Origin: JAJYIW01 sp036787065 | GTDB lineage: Bacteria > Chloroflexota > Anaerolineae > Anaerolineales > Anaerolineaceae | Length of the DNA: 29,457 nt | Reading direction: 5' to 3' | Assembly (NCBI GenBank): GCA_036787065.1 | Contig: DAIQPZ010000016.1 | Coordinates: 1-29,457 of the forward strand | Shown here: one piece after another, positions 17,188-26,515 of the stretch | Layout: each line of letters opens with the position of its first letter | How positions within the stretch are numbered: position 1 is the first letter of the stretch | Notes under the pieces: generated by a model | Told to the model about the DNA's origin: nothing | The model's input: only the letters and a program-made list of their open reading frames with translations | The model's database searches: none | Position numbers and translations under genes: made by a program

Positions 17188-18045
17188 ATGTTAGACGGTT
17201 ATCGATTGAAAGCACTCCGTATAGAGGGGACTCAGTTGCACTACATCGACCACGGTGCAGGTGAGCCAATAATTTTTATCCATGGCAGCCTCAATGATTA
17301 CCGTTCCTGGAGCAAACAATTTGAAGCATTTGCCGAGCATTACCACGTGGTCGCCTACAGCCGGCGCTATCATTATCCGAATGAGATAGCCAGCTCGGCG
17401 ACCGAGGCCCCGGTCACTCAACAACGTGACGATCTGGCTTCCCTGATCCAGCTGCTTGGCCTGGCGCCAGCTTACCTGGTTGCGTCATCCTTTGGCGCTT
17501 ACGTGAGTTTGCTGCTGGCCGCCCAATACCCTGACCTGGTCCGTGCCATCATCCTGGGCGGGCCACCCCTTTTTCCTCTTTTACCACCTGAGGATTTTCA
17601 CCAGTTCGAGACGGATGTTTTTGCCCCATCCCGGCAAGCGCTTGACCAGGGCAACGTCCAGGAAGGGATTCGCATTTTTCTGGATGGCATTATCGAGGTG
17701 GGTTTTTTCAATCGCCTGCCGCCAGACTCTCGCCAGCACATTCTAGACAATGCCTCTTCGTTTATCCTCGAACAGAACACACCCATAGATCAGCATTTTT
17801 ACCCTTTCAGCCCATCCGACCTGAGTAAGGTAAAGGCACCCACGCTGATCATTATCGGGGATCACAGCCCGCCTTTTCTGCGCCAGAGTTCAGCGGCCCT
17901 GGCCAATCTACTCCCCGATGTCGAACAGACGGTCATCCCTGGAGCGTCGCACGGCGGTCTGCACAATCAGAATCCCAGTGTTTATAACGAAGTCGTGCTG
18001 GGATATTTAAAAAGAAGATTTGTTACCGGCTCAAGCACACGTTAA
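17188..18045 (+). CDS. Alpha/beta-fold hydrolase
   Basis: 285 residues with the alpha/beta hydrolase layout: oxyanion HGS (32-34), nucleophile elbow VASSFGA with Ser101, Asp226 in IIGDHSPP and His256 in GASHGG. The elbow has Ala in place of the first Gly of GxSxG. No signal peptide. The lid region (about 130-210) is helical. Substrate not readable; epoxide hydrolase-like or esterase-like are both possible. The ribosome site is weak (GAAAG far upstream). Confidence 0.88.
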   Translation: MLDGYRLKALRIEGTQLHYIDHGAGEPIIFIHGSLNDYRSWSKQFEAFAEHYHVVAYSRRYHYPNEIASSATEAPVTQQRDDLASLIQLLGLAPAYLVASSFGAYVSLLLAAQYPDLVRAIILGGPPLFPLLPPEDFHQFETDVFAPSRQALDQGNVQEGIRIFLDGIIEVGFFNRLPPDSRQHILDNASSFILEQNTPIDQHFYPFSPSDLSKVKAPTLIIIGDHSPPFLRQSSAALANLLPDVEQTVIPGASHGGLHNQNPSVYNEVVLGYLKRRFVTGSSTR

Positions 18046-18048
18046 TAA

Positions 18049-18064
18049 TGCCCGATTTTGGGCA
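18049..18064 (+). terminator. Small hairpin after the hydrolase gene
   Basis: TGCCC-GATTTT-GGGCA followed by TTCTCTT. A 5-bp stem only, so at best a weak terminator. Confidence 0.35.
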
Positions 18065-18078
18065 TTCTCTTCCCGTGC

Positions 18079-18090
18079 CTGAGTAGTTAC
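18079..18090 (+). promoter_or_regulatory. Intergenic motif CTGAGYNGTWRC, copy 5
   Basis: CTGAGTAGTTAC, 28 nt before the methyltransferase start. Its CCTGA could pair with TCAGG of the ribosome binding region (TCAGGAGGT), enclosing GAAAAT/ATTTTC, so an RNA-level effect on translation is conceivable. Confidence 0.45.
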
Positions 18091-18118
18091 GAAAATTTTA
18101 ATTTTCAGGAGGTCCTTT

Positions 18119-18760
18119 ATGGTATCAGAACTGCTCCCCGAAAAAGTATCCAACTATCTGGATGCGCTCGTTCCACCTCGCCAGCCAGAAATGGCGCGGA
18201 TGGAAAATTTCGCCAAAGAAACGGATTTTCCGATCATTGGACCGGCATCCGGTTATCTGTGCTACCAGGTGGCGCGCATGATCGGCGCCAAACGGATTTT
18301 TGAGCTGGGCTCAGGTTACGGTTATTCAACAGCCTGGTTCGCCAGGGCGGTTAAGGAAAACGGCGGCGGCCAGGTATTTCACGTGGTCTGGGATGAGGGA
18401 TTATCCAAAGATGCCAGGCAGCATCTGGGCAGCTTGGGATTGGCTGACAGTGTCACTTTCCTGGTCAGTGAGGCTGTTCAAGCCCTCAAACAAACCGAAG
18501 GTCCTTTTGATCTAATCTTCAACGATATTGATAAACAGGCCTATCCAGAATCGCTGCCTGTGATCGCGTCTAAATTGCGCCGCGGCGGAGTATTACTCGT
18601 GGATAACACATTATGGAGTGGACGCATCCTCAACGAAGGCGACCATTCCCCCGCTACCGAAGCCATTCGCAAATTCAACCGCGCCGTCACCACAGACCCC
18701 GCCTGGATCGCCAGCATTGTCCCCATCCGGGATGGGGTGATGGTCGCCTACAAAGTATAA
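18119..18760 (+). CDS. Class I SAM-dependent O-methyltransferase (CCoAMT/COMT type)
   Basis: 213 residues, the usual size for bacterial members of Pfam Methyltransf_3. Motif I is FELGSGYGYST (61-71). The metal and catalytic region is IFNDIDKQAY (133-142), and DNTLWSG (162-168) supplies the second metal ligand. The family methylates catechol-like hydroxyls using S-adenosylmethionine and a divalent metal; the substrate here is unknown. A strong ribosome site, AGGAGGT, precedes the ATG. Confidence 0.92.
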   Translation: MVSELLPEKVSNYLDALVPPRQPEMARMENFAKETDFPIIGPASGYLCYQVARMIGAKRIFELGSGYGYSTAWFARAVKENGGGQVFHVVWDEGLSKDARQHLGSLGLADSVTFLVSEAVQALKQTEGPFDLIFNDIDKQAYPESLPVIASKLRRGGVLLVDNTLWSGRILNEGDHSPATEAIRKFNRAVTTDPAWIASIVPIRDGVMVAYKV

Positions 18761-18762
18761 AT

Positions 18763-18809
18763 TTTTTGAGAGGTTGGATGCTAAAAAATAGCATCCAACC
18801 TCTCAAAAA
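18763..18809. terminator. Bidirectional rho-independent terminator
   Basis: Perfect 20-bp arms (18763-18782 and 18790-18809) around a 7-nt A-rich loop. The arms end in T5 or A5, giving a U tract on either strand, and a further T run follows on the plus strand. It separates convergent genes, the O-methyltransferase and the glycosyltransferase. Confidence 0.93.
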
Positions 18810-18827
18810 CCCTTTTTTTATCGGCTC

Positions 18828-19529
18828 TTATTTCCTTGGGGAAGATGGTTTAGATAATGTCGTGTGGCGAACTTTCCAGGTGATGCGAAAGAAATTGATA
18901 ATATGTTTCAATGGGCTGATGTGACTTTTTTCACCGGCGTAGATGGTGCGAATTGGCACCCAATCCAGCTTCCACCCGGGTCTTAAACAACGCGCCACCA
19001 TTTCAACTTCAAATTCGAAACCCTGCTCCTGGCTGGTCAGCATGGCTTCGGCAAGATCGCGGTGGATCAAACGGTAACCGGATTGGTTATCGGGGACATA
19101 CTGGCCCAGGGACCACGAAAGCATGACCCGGCCAATCGTGTTAGAAAAGGACCTCGGAAAGGGCATCTGACTGTATTGGCGTGCGCCAATGATCAGGCGC
19201 GCCTGGGTCTTGCGATAAGCCTGGATGAACGTAGGGATTTCTTGGGGATCATGCTGCCCGTCCGCGTCCAGGGTGATCACGGCTTCGTAACCCTTTTGTA
19301 ACGCGAAACTGAACCCTCGGCGCAAGGCGGCCCCTTTTCCCTGGTTCGGAATTTGGCGCAGGACCACGGCCCCCGCCTCTTCAGCCAGGCGGGCGGTAGC
19401 ATCTGCCGACCCATCATCTACAACGATAACAGGTAAAAACGCCAGCGTCTCTTTGATGACGCTGGCGATTGCGACCTCCTCATTGAAAGCCGGGATCAAC
19501 GCGACAATATTGGCTTGATCTGCGCTCAA
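18828..19529 (-). CDS. Family 2 glycosyltransferase, polyprenyl-phosphate sugar synthase-like
   Basis: 233 residues. The GT-A fold motifs are IPAFNEE (12-18), VVDDGSAD (36-43) and DADGQHD (88-94), with QSGYR downstream. This resembles dolichyl- or undecaprenyl-phosphate mannose synthases, which make lipid-linked sugar donors on the cytoplasmic face. No C-terminal membrane segments are seen. The start is TTG at 19529, supported by GAGGTG eight bases upstream. The C-terminal basic tail ends just before the terminator. It lies 27 bp behind yjjX, probably the last gene of the operon. Confidence 0.9.
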   Translation of the reverse strand: MSADQANIVALIPAFNEEVAIASVIKETLAFLPVIVVDDGSADATARLAEEAGAVVLRQIPNQGKGAALRRGFSFALQKGYEAVITLDADGQHDPQEIPTFIQAYRKTQARLIIGARQYSQMPFPRSFSNTIGRVMLSWSLGQYVPDNQSGYRLIHRDLAEAMLTSQEQGFEFEVEMVARCLRPGWKLDWVPIRTIYAGEKSHISPLKHIINFFRITWKVRHTTLSKPSSPRK

Positions 19530-19556
19530 TGGTATAACACCTCATGCATAACGAAT

Positions 19557-20090
19557 CTACCTCAGATACATCTCTTTTTTAATAAATGGGGTCAGGGCCA
19601 GGATGACCGCATGCTCATACAATGCTGTGCGGTCAACCACATTATTGGTCAAGATCCCGATCGCGCCGTTACCTTGTTTCGAATTAGAGCGCCCAAAAAC
19701 CTGGTCATCCGCTTCACCCAATTCGACCCCCTGGCGAATTAACGCGACGATTGGATGGGGCAGCAGGAAAGTGCCGCTCCGACTTTTGCCTTCCTGATCG
19801 GGAGATTTAACCACGATCCATGCAAAAGCCATCATTTCACTTCCCTGCTCTTCAATTCCACCTTCGATCCCCACCCAAAAATGGGCATCAGGGATGGCGC
19901 GGGCAGCATTTGACGCCCGGTTCGTCGCCCCTTGCAAGGTCTCTCCATCGCTCATGGGTTGGGGGCTGACGCCTGAAGGCACAGCCACCATCTTGATCTC
20001 AAACAGCTCCTGCGTAAACATGCGCGAGAAACCATTTAAGGCCGATTGTGCCTTTACCGGGTTGGTCGAAGCGACGACAATGGTTTTCAT
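19557..20090 (-). CDS. yjjX: Inosine/xanthosine triphosphatase, YjjX family
   Basis: 177 residues, matching the family length. Hallmarks are STNPVKAQSA at the N-terminus, GVSPQPMSDGETLQGATNRA, WVGIEGGI, and the C-terminal GNGAIGILTNNVVDR. These enzymes hydrolyse ITP and XTP to keep damaged purines out of nucleic acids. The ATG follows the beta-galactosidase stop by 17 bp, so it is probably co-transcribed although the functions are unrelated. Confidence 0.93.
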   Translation of the reverse strand: MKTIVVASTNPVKAQSALNGFSRMFTQELFEIKMVAVPSGVSPQPMSDGETLQGATNRASNAARAIPDAHFWVGIEGGIEEQGSEMMAFAWIVVKSPDQEGKSRSGTFLLPHPIVALIRQGVELGEADDQVFGRSNSKQGNGAIGILTNNVVDRTALYEHAVILALTPFIKKEMYLR

Positions 20091-20107
20091 AGCCCAGGTT
20101 GTTTATT

Positions 20108-23100
20108 TCAGAGACTTTCAAGCATCTGGCGGCTCAGGCGCATCGGCAAGCTTTCATCCAGGCTGAAAGGTTTGAGGCGCACACTGAAACTAATTTCCTT
20201 GGGATCAATCAGGTATTTTTCCAGGGGGCCAGGTCCGCAACTGTTGCTGCCCAGGCCGCATTGCACTTCATCCAGGTTCAGGATGGTTTCGTTCCGCCGT
20301 TTCAGATCGGTGGTATGCAGCGCTTTGGTCAGGTCCTCGGTGGTGTAATGGTGGGCGCTGACATTCAACAGCGGCATACCCACCGCCAGTAAGCCCATTC
20401 CACGGGCATCGGTGACCGCTGCCCAGCGGACATCCGACTTGTTTCCATTTTCCTGGGGTAAAACGTAGGGTACGTACTGTTCCTGGACGGTCCCACTGTA
20501 GACACCCACCAGGGCGCTCTCTTTGCGATCGATATAGTTCTCATGCGGTCCGCGGCCATACCACACCAACCGGTCCAGGCTGCCAGGCAGGCGCATCTGC
20601 AGCCCCACCCGCGCGAGGGGAGGCAGGTCTTCCAAGGGAGTCAAGGTCGTTTTGATCACCACGTCCCCACTGCCATACAGGGTGGTAAAGTAAGCCACTT
20701 TGAAGACGGGCGCCAGGGAGTAGCTGCCCAATATGGCCTCAACCTCCATAGTCATCGCTTGCGGGTTTTCGTTGTGCGTTTCCACCTTCACCACGCGGTG
20801 CTCCAGGCGGTCAAAACCGGCCTTTTGCCACTCTTTGGCAATGTGTTTGTCGTTATCGGTGGGCGCGCGCCATAGATTGATGCGCGGACCCACATTTAAC
20901 AGCGACATACCCTGGTATATCCACTCGGCAATCACCCCGTGGAAAGTATCCAGCTTTAGGCTGAAGTCTTCGCCGCGTATGATAACGCGGTTCGGTGATG
21001 TTTCAGCCGTCAAAGAGGGCATGTGTTTGATCAGGATCGCCGGCGCCGGTGGAGTCTGGAGCGGGATCGGACATTGAGCCGCGGCAATTTCAAAACCGCG
21101 CGGCGCCCACAAAGTGTCCTCTGCCAGGGTGAAACGGAAATTTAGCCAGTACTCCGCGCCGGCCACAGGGTCAGGCAGCGTATAAGGCAGGCTAAGGTCT
21201 ATAGACGCGCCCGGCGCGACTTCTAACACGGGCAGTTGTCCCTGCTGGAGCAGCTCCCCTCCTTGCATCAAAGTCCAGGCGCCATCCAGGTGGCGCAGAG
21301 AAGAAAACGCATAACGGTTGTGGAGGGTCACTTTTCCCGCCAGCAGATCAATCGCTTCCACCCACACTGGCGCGATAATCTGCTTGTATTCAATCAGTCC
21401 AGGATAAGGTTTGCGATCGGGCCAGTTCAACCCGTCCACGCAGAAGTTACCATCGTTGGGCTTGTCTCCGAAATCACCGCCGTAGGAAAACCATTCTTCG
21501 CCTTCGGGTGTGCGCTGGCGGACAGAATGGTCCACCCATTCCCACACACAGCCGCCCAGGAGACGCGGGTAAGCGTAAATCGTATCCCAGTATTCTTTCA
21601 GGTTTCCCGGCCCATTCCCCATAGCATGTGCGTACTCACACATAAAGAAGGGCCGCGGGTCATCCGTCCTCTGTCCCTGCTGGAGCAGGTACGCTACGGT
21701 GGGATACATTACGCTGACCAAGTCCATCACCGCCGATTCGCCTGCCCCTTCATAATGGATCAAGCGGGTCGGATCCATCTTACGCATCCAGGCTGCCATG
21801 GCATCGTGGTTCGGTCCATAGCCCGATTCGTTCCCCAATGACCAGATGATCACCGCCGGGTGGTTTTTATCTCGTTCCACCATGCGGCTGGCGCGGTCGA
21901 TAAAGGCAGGCTCCCAGGCTGGATCCTTAGCAAGCCGGCTCGTATCCCCGGTGAGGCCGAAACCGTGCGTTTCAAGGTCGGTTTCATCAATGAGATAGAG
22001 GCCATAACGGTCTGCCAGATCGAGCCAGCGCGGATCATTTGGATAATGCGAGGTACGAACCGTATTAATATTGTGCCGTTTCATCGAGATCACGTCTTCG
22101 AGCATCGATTCCAGCGATACGGCGTGCCCCAGGTCGGGATGCGTATCGTGCCGGTTGACCCCTTTGAGCTTGATGGGCGTGCCGTTGAGAAAGAACTGCC
22201 CATTGTGGGCTTCGACCTGTCTGAAACCGACGTTAAACCGCTCCACTTCCTGGAGGACGTCTTTATTACCATAAAAAAACAAGGCCAGCGCATACAAATT
22301 TGGCTCTTCTGCCGACCATTTCCGCGCCGCTTTAACCGGGATCTCAACGGATTGCAATGACTCTTCTCCTGCCCCCAATGCCAGCCGTTCGATCACCTTT
22401 TGCTCGGCCACAAGATGCTTCTGGTCATCGTAAAGCCGGGCTACCACGCTGTTGGCTACTACCGGGACGCGGGTATAGTTCTTCACCGTCACCGCCAGGT
22501 CGAGCACCGCGTCTTGAAAAGTGGGTTCAAAATGCGTACGGATGCGCGCATCGCACAGGTGCACGCCTGGGGTAGAGAACAGATAAACATCCCGGAAGAT
22601 ACCACTCATGCGCCACATGTCCTGGTCTTCCAGGTAACTCCCATCGGACCATTGGAAAACCTGCACCACCAGGGTATTTTTTCCCGGGCGGACAGCGCTG
22701 GTAAGGTCGAACTCAGAGGGCAGGTGGCTGCCCTGGCTGTAACCCACCTTCTGTCCGTTTATCCACACATAAAACGCGGAATCAACCCCATCGAAATTAA
22801 TGAAAACGCGCCTCCCTTCCCAGGTGACCGGCAGATCAAAAGTCCGGTAATACAGGCCAACCGGGTTTTCCTGAGGAACGAAAGGCGGATCAACCGGGTA
22901 CGGATAAGCCACGTTGGTATAATTCGGCCGGCCATACCCCAGCATTTGCCAGTTACTCGGCACGGGAATGGTGTCCCACCCATCCACATTAAAGCCTTCT
23001 TCTTCAAAGCCCTCAGGAATGTCTACCGGGCTGGGCACATAAAAAAAGCGCCAGTGCCCGTTTAACAGTTTGAAGAAGGGCGATGCGCCGCGTTCGCCGG

Positions 23101-23206
23101 CCAGTGCCGTTTCCAGGTCTGCATATGGTACCAGTGTGGCATGAGCAGGCTCGCGGCCGCGTTCCAGCACCTGTTGATTTTCCCAATCGTGGGGTTCGTT
23201 TTTCAT
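20108..23206 (-). CDS. lacZ: Beta-galactosidase, GH2 family (LacZ type)
   Basis: 1032 residues, close to E. coli LacZ (1024). The architecture is a jelly-roll sugar-binding domain (about 40-220), an immunoglobulin-like domain, a TIM barrel (about 330-620), and a C-terminal Bgal_small_N-type domain (about 740-1020). The acid/base is E460 in GNESGYG and the nucleophile E524 in CEYAHAMGN. It cleaves terminal beta-galactosides. No signal peptide, so it acts in the cytoplasm. The start ATG 23206 has AGGAG about eight bases ahead; a nine-residue longer frame does not. It follows GH38 by 95 bp with a hairpin between. Confidence 0.95.
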   Translation of the reverse strand: MKNEPHDWENQQVLERGREPAHATLVPYADLETALAGERGASPFFKLLNGHWRFFYVPSPVDIPEGFEEEGFNVDGWDTIPVPSNWQMLGYGRPNYTNVAYPYPVDPPFVPQENPVGLYYRTFDLPVTWEGRRVFINFDGVDSAFYVWINGQKVGYSQGSHLPSEFDLTSAVRPGKNTLVVQVFQWSDGSYLEDQDMWRMSGIFRDVYLFSTPGVHLCDARIRTHFEPTFQDAVLDLAVTVKNYTRVPVVANSVVARLYDDQKHLVAEQKVIERLALGAGEESLQSVEIPVKAARKWSAEEPNLYALALFFYGNKDVLQEVERFNVGFRQVEAHNGQFFLNGTPIKLKGVNRHDTHPDLGHAVSLESMLEDVISMKRHNINTVRTSHYPNDPRWLDLADRYGLYLIDETDLETHGFGLTGDTSRLAKDPAWEPAFIDRASRMVERDKNHPAVIIWSLGNESGYGPNHDAMAAWMRKMDPTRLIHYEGAGESAVMDLVSVMYPTVAYLLQQGQRTDDPRPFFMCEYAHAMGNGPGNLKEYWDTIYAYPRLLGGCVWEWVDHSVRQRTPEGEEWFSYGGDFGDKPNDGNFCVDGLNWPDRKPYPGLIEYKQIIAPVWVEAIDLLAGKVTLHNRYAFSSLRHLDGAWTLMQGGELLQQGQLPVLEVAPGASIDLSLPYTLPDPVAGAEYWLNFRFTLAEDTLWAPRGFEIAAAQCPIPLQTPPAPAILIKHMPSLTAETSPNRVIIRGEDFSLKLDTFHGVIAEWIYQGMSLLNVGPRINLWRAPTDNDKHIAKEWQKAGFDRLEHRVVKVETHNENPQAMTMEVEAILGSYSLAPVFKVAYFTTLYGSGDVVIKTTLTPLEDLPPLARVGLQMRLPGSLDRLVWYGRGPHENYIDRKESALVGVYSGTVQEQYVPYVLPQENGNKSDVRWAAVTDARGMGLLAVGMPLLNVSAHHYTTEDLTKALHTTDLKRRNETILNLDEVQCGLGSNSCGPGPLEKYLIDPKEISFSVRLKPFSLDESLPMRLSRQMLESL

Positions 23207-23245
23207 GCGGTTTCTCCTATTGATTAATGACAAGGGAGGCGATTT

Positions 23246-23293
23246 GGCCGCAGGAGGCGTCTACGCGCCGGGCGCGTCACGCTCCCTGCGGCC
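23246..23293 (-). terminator. GC-rich hairpin between GH38 and GH2 genes
   Basis: Arms 23246-23269 and 23270-23293 pair imperfectly over 24 bp (GGCCGCAGG.../...CCTGCGGCC). No T tract follows. It may attenuate or stabilise the message between the two glycosidases rather than end it. Confidence 0.5.
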
Positions 23294-23301
23294 CATTACA
23301 T

Positions 23302-26300
23302 CTAGAGGGTGAGTTTTATCGTCACCAATTTGAAGGGCGTCACATCAAATGAAGCGCTGCCATTTGACCATGCCAGCGGCTCATCTTCCTCTTCAAGCAG
23401 GTTAACCCGGGCAGCGGCCTTGACTGGCAGACTGCTGGTTAAGGTCACCTTACCGCGAGAGCCGTGGGCTTCGTACATGCGCACGATGATTGCGTCAGAA
23501 TCTTCAGCTTTTTTAACCGTATCGATCACGACCGCCGGATTATCCACATTAAAGAAGGAAACCTCAGCCGGTGCGGCCTGGGTGGCGCTCACCAGGAGTG
23601 GAACATTGAAGCGGAAAGCTTCTGCCACCACACCCGCATCCTGGAAAGTGCCGGCGTGCGGCAGAAGCGCGAAGCGGAACGCGTGATGCCCCATATCCGC
23701 GTTCGGGTCAGGCATCTTGGGCGAACGCAGCAGCGACAGGCGCAGCACGTTGCCGTGCGCCGCGTGCCCGTATTTGCTGTCGTTGATCAAGGACACGCCA
23801 AAACCAGTCTCAGACAGATCTGCCCATTTATGCCCGCAAACCTCGAAACGGGCCATATCCCAACTGGTGTTGAAATGGGTCGGGCGCTGCAAATGGCCAA
23901 ACTGAACTTCGTAAGTGGCATTCACCGCGCGGACAGCCAGTGGAAATTCCACTTTTAGGAACTTATGCGCTTCGTGCCATTCCACCTCGTTGGCAAAATC
24001 GAGGCGAGGTGAAATCGCGCTCAAGGTAACCGTCTGCTTGAGTGTACTGACCGGGCTCAAGGTAATCTCGAATTCTACGGCTGCGCGCAGCGGTCCATGC
24101 TCGACCACACGGACAGATTGGGCGCCGCCCACTTCAGAACGCTTTTCCAGGTGGAATACGTCCACATCCCAGGCATCCCAATTGGTGGGGTCATCATCAA
24201 AGAGCACAAAATGGTTGGCTTCCGTGCCGGGCTCAATGCTCTCGCGCCCGGCGCGCTTGTCAAACAGGCTCACCAGCCCGCCACGGGGCGTGAAGGTCGC
24301 GCAGACCATCTCATTTTCCAGGATGATCGTTTGGCCGGATTCAACCACCTTGACCTTTTGCGCTACGCCTTGCGCAGGCGCAATATGATATCCCAATGAC
24401 GGGGCATGGACCACACCCAGCGGCTCGCCTGCGGCCGAAGTCTGGACCGCGGTTGTCCCGGCGGGAAGGGCTACCACTTCCGTGCGTTCAATGCCCAACG
24501 TATTAATCACGGCGACATTCGCTTTACTGCCAGCCGTACCCATCACTGCCTGGACCGCCTGCTGGCGTAACGCCTTGCCGCTGGACAGGATATCTTCATA
24601 ATCCCTGGTTGAATCTTTGTACACTTCCGGAATGGACGAGCCGGGGATGATATCGTGGAACTGGTTGGTCAAGACCAGCTTCCATAACCGCGAGAGTTCT
24701 TGCGAAGGGTAAGCAGAACCTTGCAAGGCATGCGCTACGGCCGAAAGGAATTCGACATCGTGCAGGAGGAATTCGCTCTGGCGGTTGTAGAGTTTATTGC
24801 GTGCCTGCGTGGTATAGGTACCGCGATGTAATTCCAGATAAAGCTCCCCTACCCAGGTGGTCAGGTCCTTGGCATCCGCTTCTAGGCGGGTAAAGAAATC
24901 ATTGGGAGTCCGCAACGACACTTTGGGTAAGCCGTCTAAATTTTCCATGCGCCGGATCTGTTCCAGCATGGCTTTGGTCGGGCCGCCCCCGCCGTCACCA
25001 TAGCCAAACAACATATAGCTCTCATTGGAACGGTCGATGTCGCGGTAATTGTTGGAGCTCTTGAGAACCGCGGCCACGTCAGCCATCGCGTTATAATCAT
25101 CCGCGGGTGGGAAATGGGTGAGCACCCGGCTTCCATCCAGACCTTCCCACCAGAAAGTATGCGCCCCAATTTTGTTAAACTGGCTCCATGAAAGCTTGAT
25201 GGTGAGGAAATAAGGCATACCTACCCCACGCAAAATTTGCGGGAGGGCGGCAGAATAACCAAACACATCCGGTTCCCAGAACTCCCGGCAGGTGATACCA
25301 AATTCCTGGCGGAAGAAACGCTGGCCAAAGAGGAACTGGCGCACCAGTGACTCGCCCGAAGGGATATTACAATCTGGCTCGACCCACGAGCCACCCGAGG
25401 GGATAAATCGGCCTTCTTTAATGCGTTCTTTGATTTTTTCATACAGGCCGGGCGTCTTTTGTTTGATCCATTCGTACTGCTGCGCCTGTGAGCAGGCGAA
25501 CTTATATTCGGGGTAATCTTCCATGTAAGATACAGCAGACGAGAACGTGCGGATGCATTTGCGCTCGGTCTCGGCCAACGGCCACAGCCAGGCGGTATCG
25601 ATGTGGGCGTGCCCAACCGCCGACAGGTTAAACTGCGCGTCGCCGTTATGGGCTGCCAGGAATTTGGCCGCGATTTCACGCCCGGCTGGCCAGGTGCCGC
25701 GGTCGTTGAGATCGATCGCGTTGACTATGGCATTGGCCGCGAATATGGCCTGCCCGCCGCGAGGGGTATTTGCCGGCAACTGCAGGGCCATATCGGAAAG
25801 TACCACAAAGTCCCAATACAGGTCCCACGCTTCGCGGTCAAAAACAGCCAGCTCAGCCCGTTGTAAAAGGCCGGTGAAATCGGTGGGACCGTGCCCGCCG
25901 ATACCAAACAAGGTATTGACGGCCACTTCAACGTACAGTTCGATCTGCTCCCCACCCATGGCGCTCTTGGTCAATGGGTAATCACTGCGAACGGATAGGG
26001 CGGCCCAACCTGAGCCTGAGCCGGTCAGACCCTGTTTCGGCTGGCCGTCCTGCCAGACGCACGCCTCACTGGTTGAATCCCACAAGAAATGGACTTCTTT
26101 CCCTTTCCAATCCGCGGGGACATCCATCTCAACTTTAACCCAATGGGTGGACCAGGCCGGGGCGAACTTGAAACCGATCTCAATGGGTTGATAGCCGCCA
26201 AGCATGGCGTCCTGATAAGAAATACGGTCCGGCGCGGCATAGGCGGACAATTTGACCGGCGACCGGTGATTGTAAATTTTCCCCTTGAGCCTTTCTTCAG

Positions 26301-26349
26301 AGGCAAACTGTTTCACACGCTGGCGGGTGAGATCTAAATGTTTTTGCAT
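23302..26349 (-). CDS. Alpha-mannosidase, GH38 family
   Basis: 1015 residues, typical of bacterial and vacuolar-type GH38 enzymes. An N-terminal beta domain (about 60-200) is followed by the catalytic domain with zinc ligands in GHAHIDTAWLWP (H249, D251) and the nucleophile in WEPDVFGYS (D361). The rest is the beta-rich GH38 C-terminal region. It removes alpha-linked mannose in the cytoplasm (no signal peptide). GAGGG lies a few bases before the ATG. First gene of the operon that continues with the GH2 enzyme, so the pair is suited to mannose- and galactose-containing glycans. No transporter or regulator for it is in the window. Confidence 0.95.
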   Translation of the reverse strand: MQKHLDLTRQRVKQFASEERLKGKIYNHRSPVKLSAYAAPDRISYQDAMLGGYQPIEIGFKFAPAWSTHWVKVEMDVPADWKGKEVHFLWDSTSEACVWQDGQPKQGLTGSGSGWAALSVRSDYPLTKSAMGGEQIELYVEVAVNTLFGIGGHGPTDFTGLLQRAELAVFDREAWDLYWDFVVLSDMALQLPANTPRGGQAIFAANAIVNAIDLNDRGTWPAGREIAAKFLAAHNGDAQFNLSAVGHAHIDTAWLWPLAETERKCIRTFSSAVSYMEDYPEYKFACSQAQQYEWIKQKTPGLYEKIKERIKEGRFIPSGGSWVEPDCNIPSGESLVRQFLFGQRFFRQEFGITCREFWEPDVFGYSAALPQILRGVGMPYFLTIKLSWSQFNKIGAHTFWWEGLDGSRVLTHFPPADDYNAMADVAAVLKSSNNYRDIDRSNESYMLFGYGDGGGGPTKAMLEQIRRMENLDGLPKVSLRTPNDFFTRLEADAKDLTTWVGELYLELHRGTYTTQARNKLYNRQSEFLLHDVEFLSAVAHALQGSAYPSQELSRLWKLVLTNQFHDIIPGSSIPEVYKDSTRDYEDILSSGKALRQQAVQAVMGTAGSKANVAVINTLGIERTEVVALPAGTTAVQTSAAGEPLGVVHAPSLGYHIAPAQGVAQKVKVVESGQTIILENEMVCATFTPRGGLVSLFDKRAGRESIEPGTEANHFVLFDDDPTNWDAWDVDVFHLEKRSEVGGAQSVRVVEHGPLRAAVEFEITLSPVSTLKQTVTLSAISPRLDFANEVEWHEAHKFLKVEFPLAVRAVNATYEVQFGHLQRPTHFNTSWDMARFEVCGHKWADLSETGFGVSLINDSKYGHAAHGNVLRLSLLRSPKMPDPNADMGHHAFRFALLPHAGTFQDAGVVAEAFRFNVPLLVSATQAAPAEVSFFNVDNPAVVIDTVKKAEDSDAIIVRMYEAHGSRGKVTLTSSLPVKAAARVNLLEEEDEPLAWSNGSASFDVTPFKLVTIKLTL

Positions 26350-26453
26350 AATCCCTCTTTATCCATACTGGAATTTACCATCCAACAAAAAGGTGGCATG
26401 GCGGTCAACCCCGTAGACCGGAAATCCTGACCCGGACCCAGAGTATCATGGTA

Positions 26454-26459
26454 ATTATA
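26454..26459 (-). promoter_or_regulatory. -10 box ahead of the GH38 gene
   Basis: TATAAT on the minus strand, about 105 bp before the GH38 start, in the 164-bp gap after the HAD gene. No convincing -35 hexamer. Suggests the glycosidase operon has its own promoter. Confidence 0.45.
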
Positions 26460-26496
26460 ACGCTCAAATAAATTCTGGTTCTTACGGATTTACCGT

Positions 26497-26515
26497 GAAA
26501 AGAGCCACAAGGCTC
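26497..26515 (-). terminator. Short terminator overlapping the HAD stop codon
   Basis: On the minus strand GAGCC-TTGT-GGCTC followed by TTTTC. The 5-bp stem begins within the stop codon of the HAD gene. A weak but well-placed end signal for the three-gene operon. Confidence 0.45.

Noticed and set aside
21236..23065. Long antisense frames (201 and 221 codons) opposite the GH2 gene
   Set aside because: The sense strand encodes an unbroken 1032-residue GH2 enzyme with both catalytic glutamates; the antisense frames have no ribosome sites.
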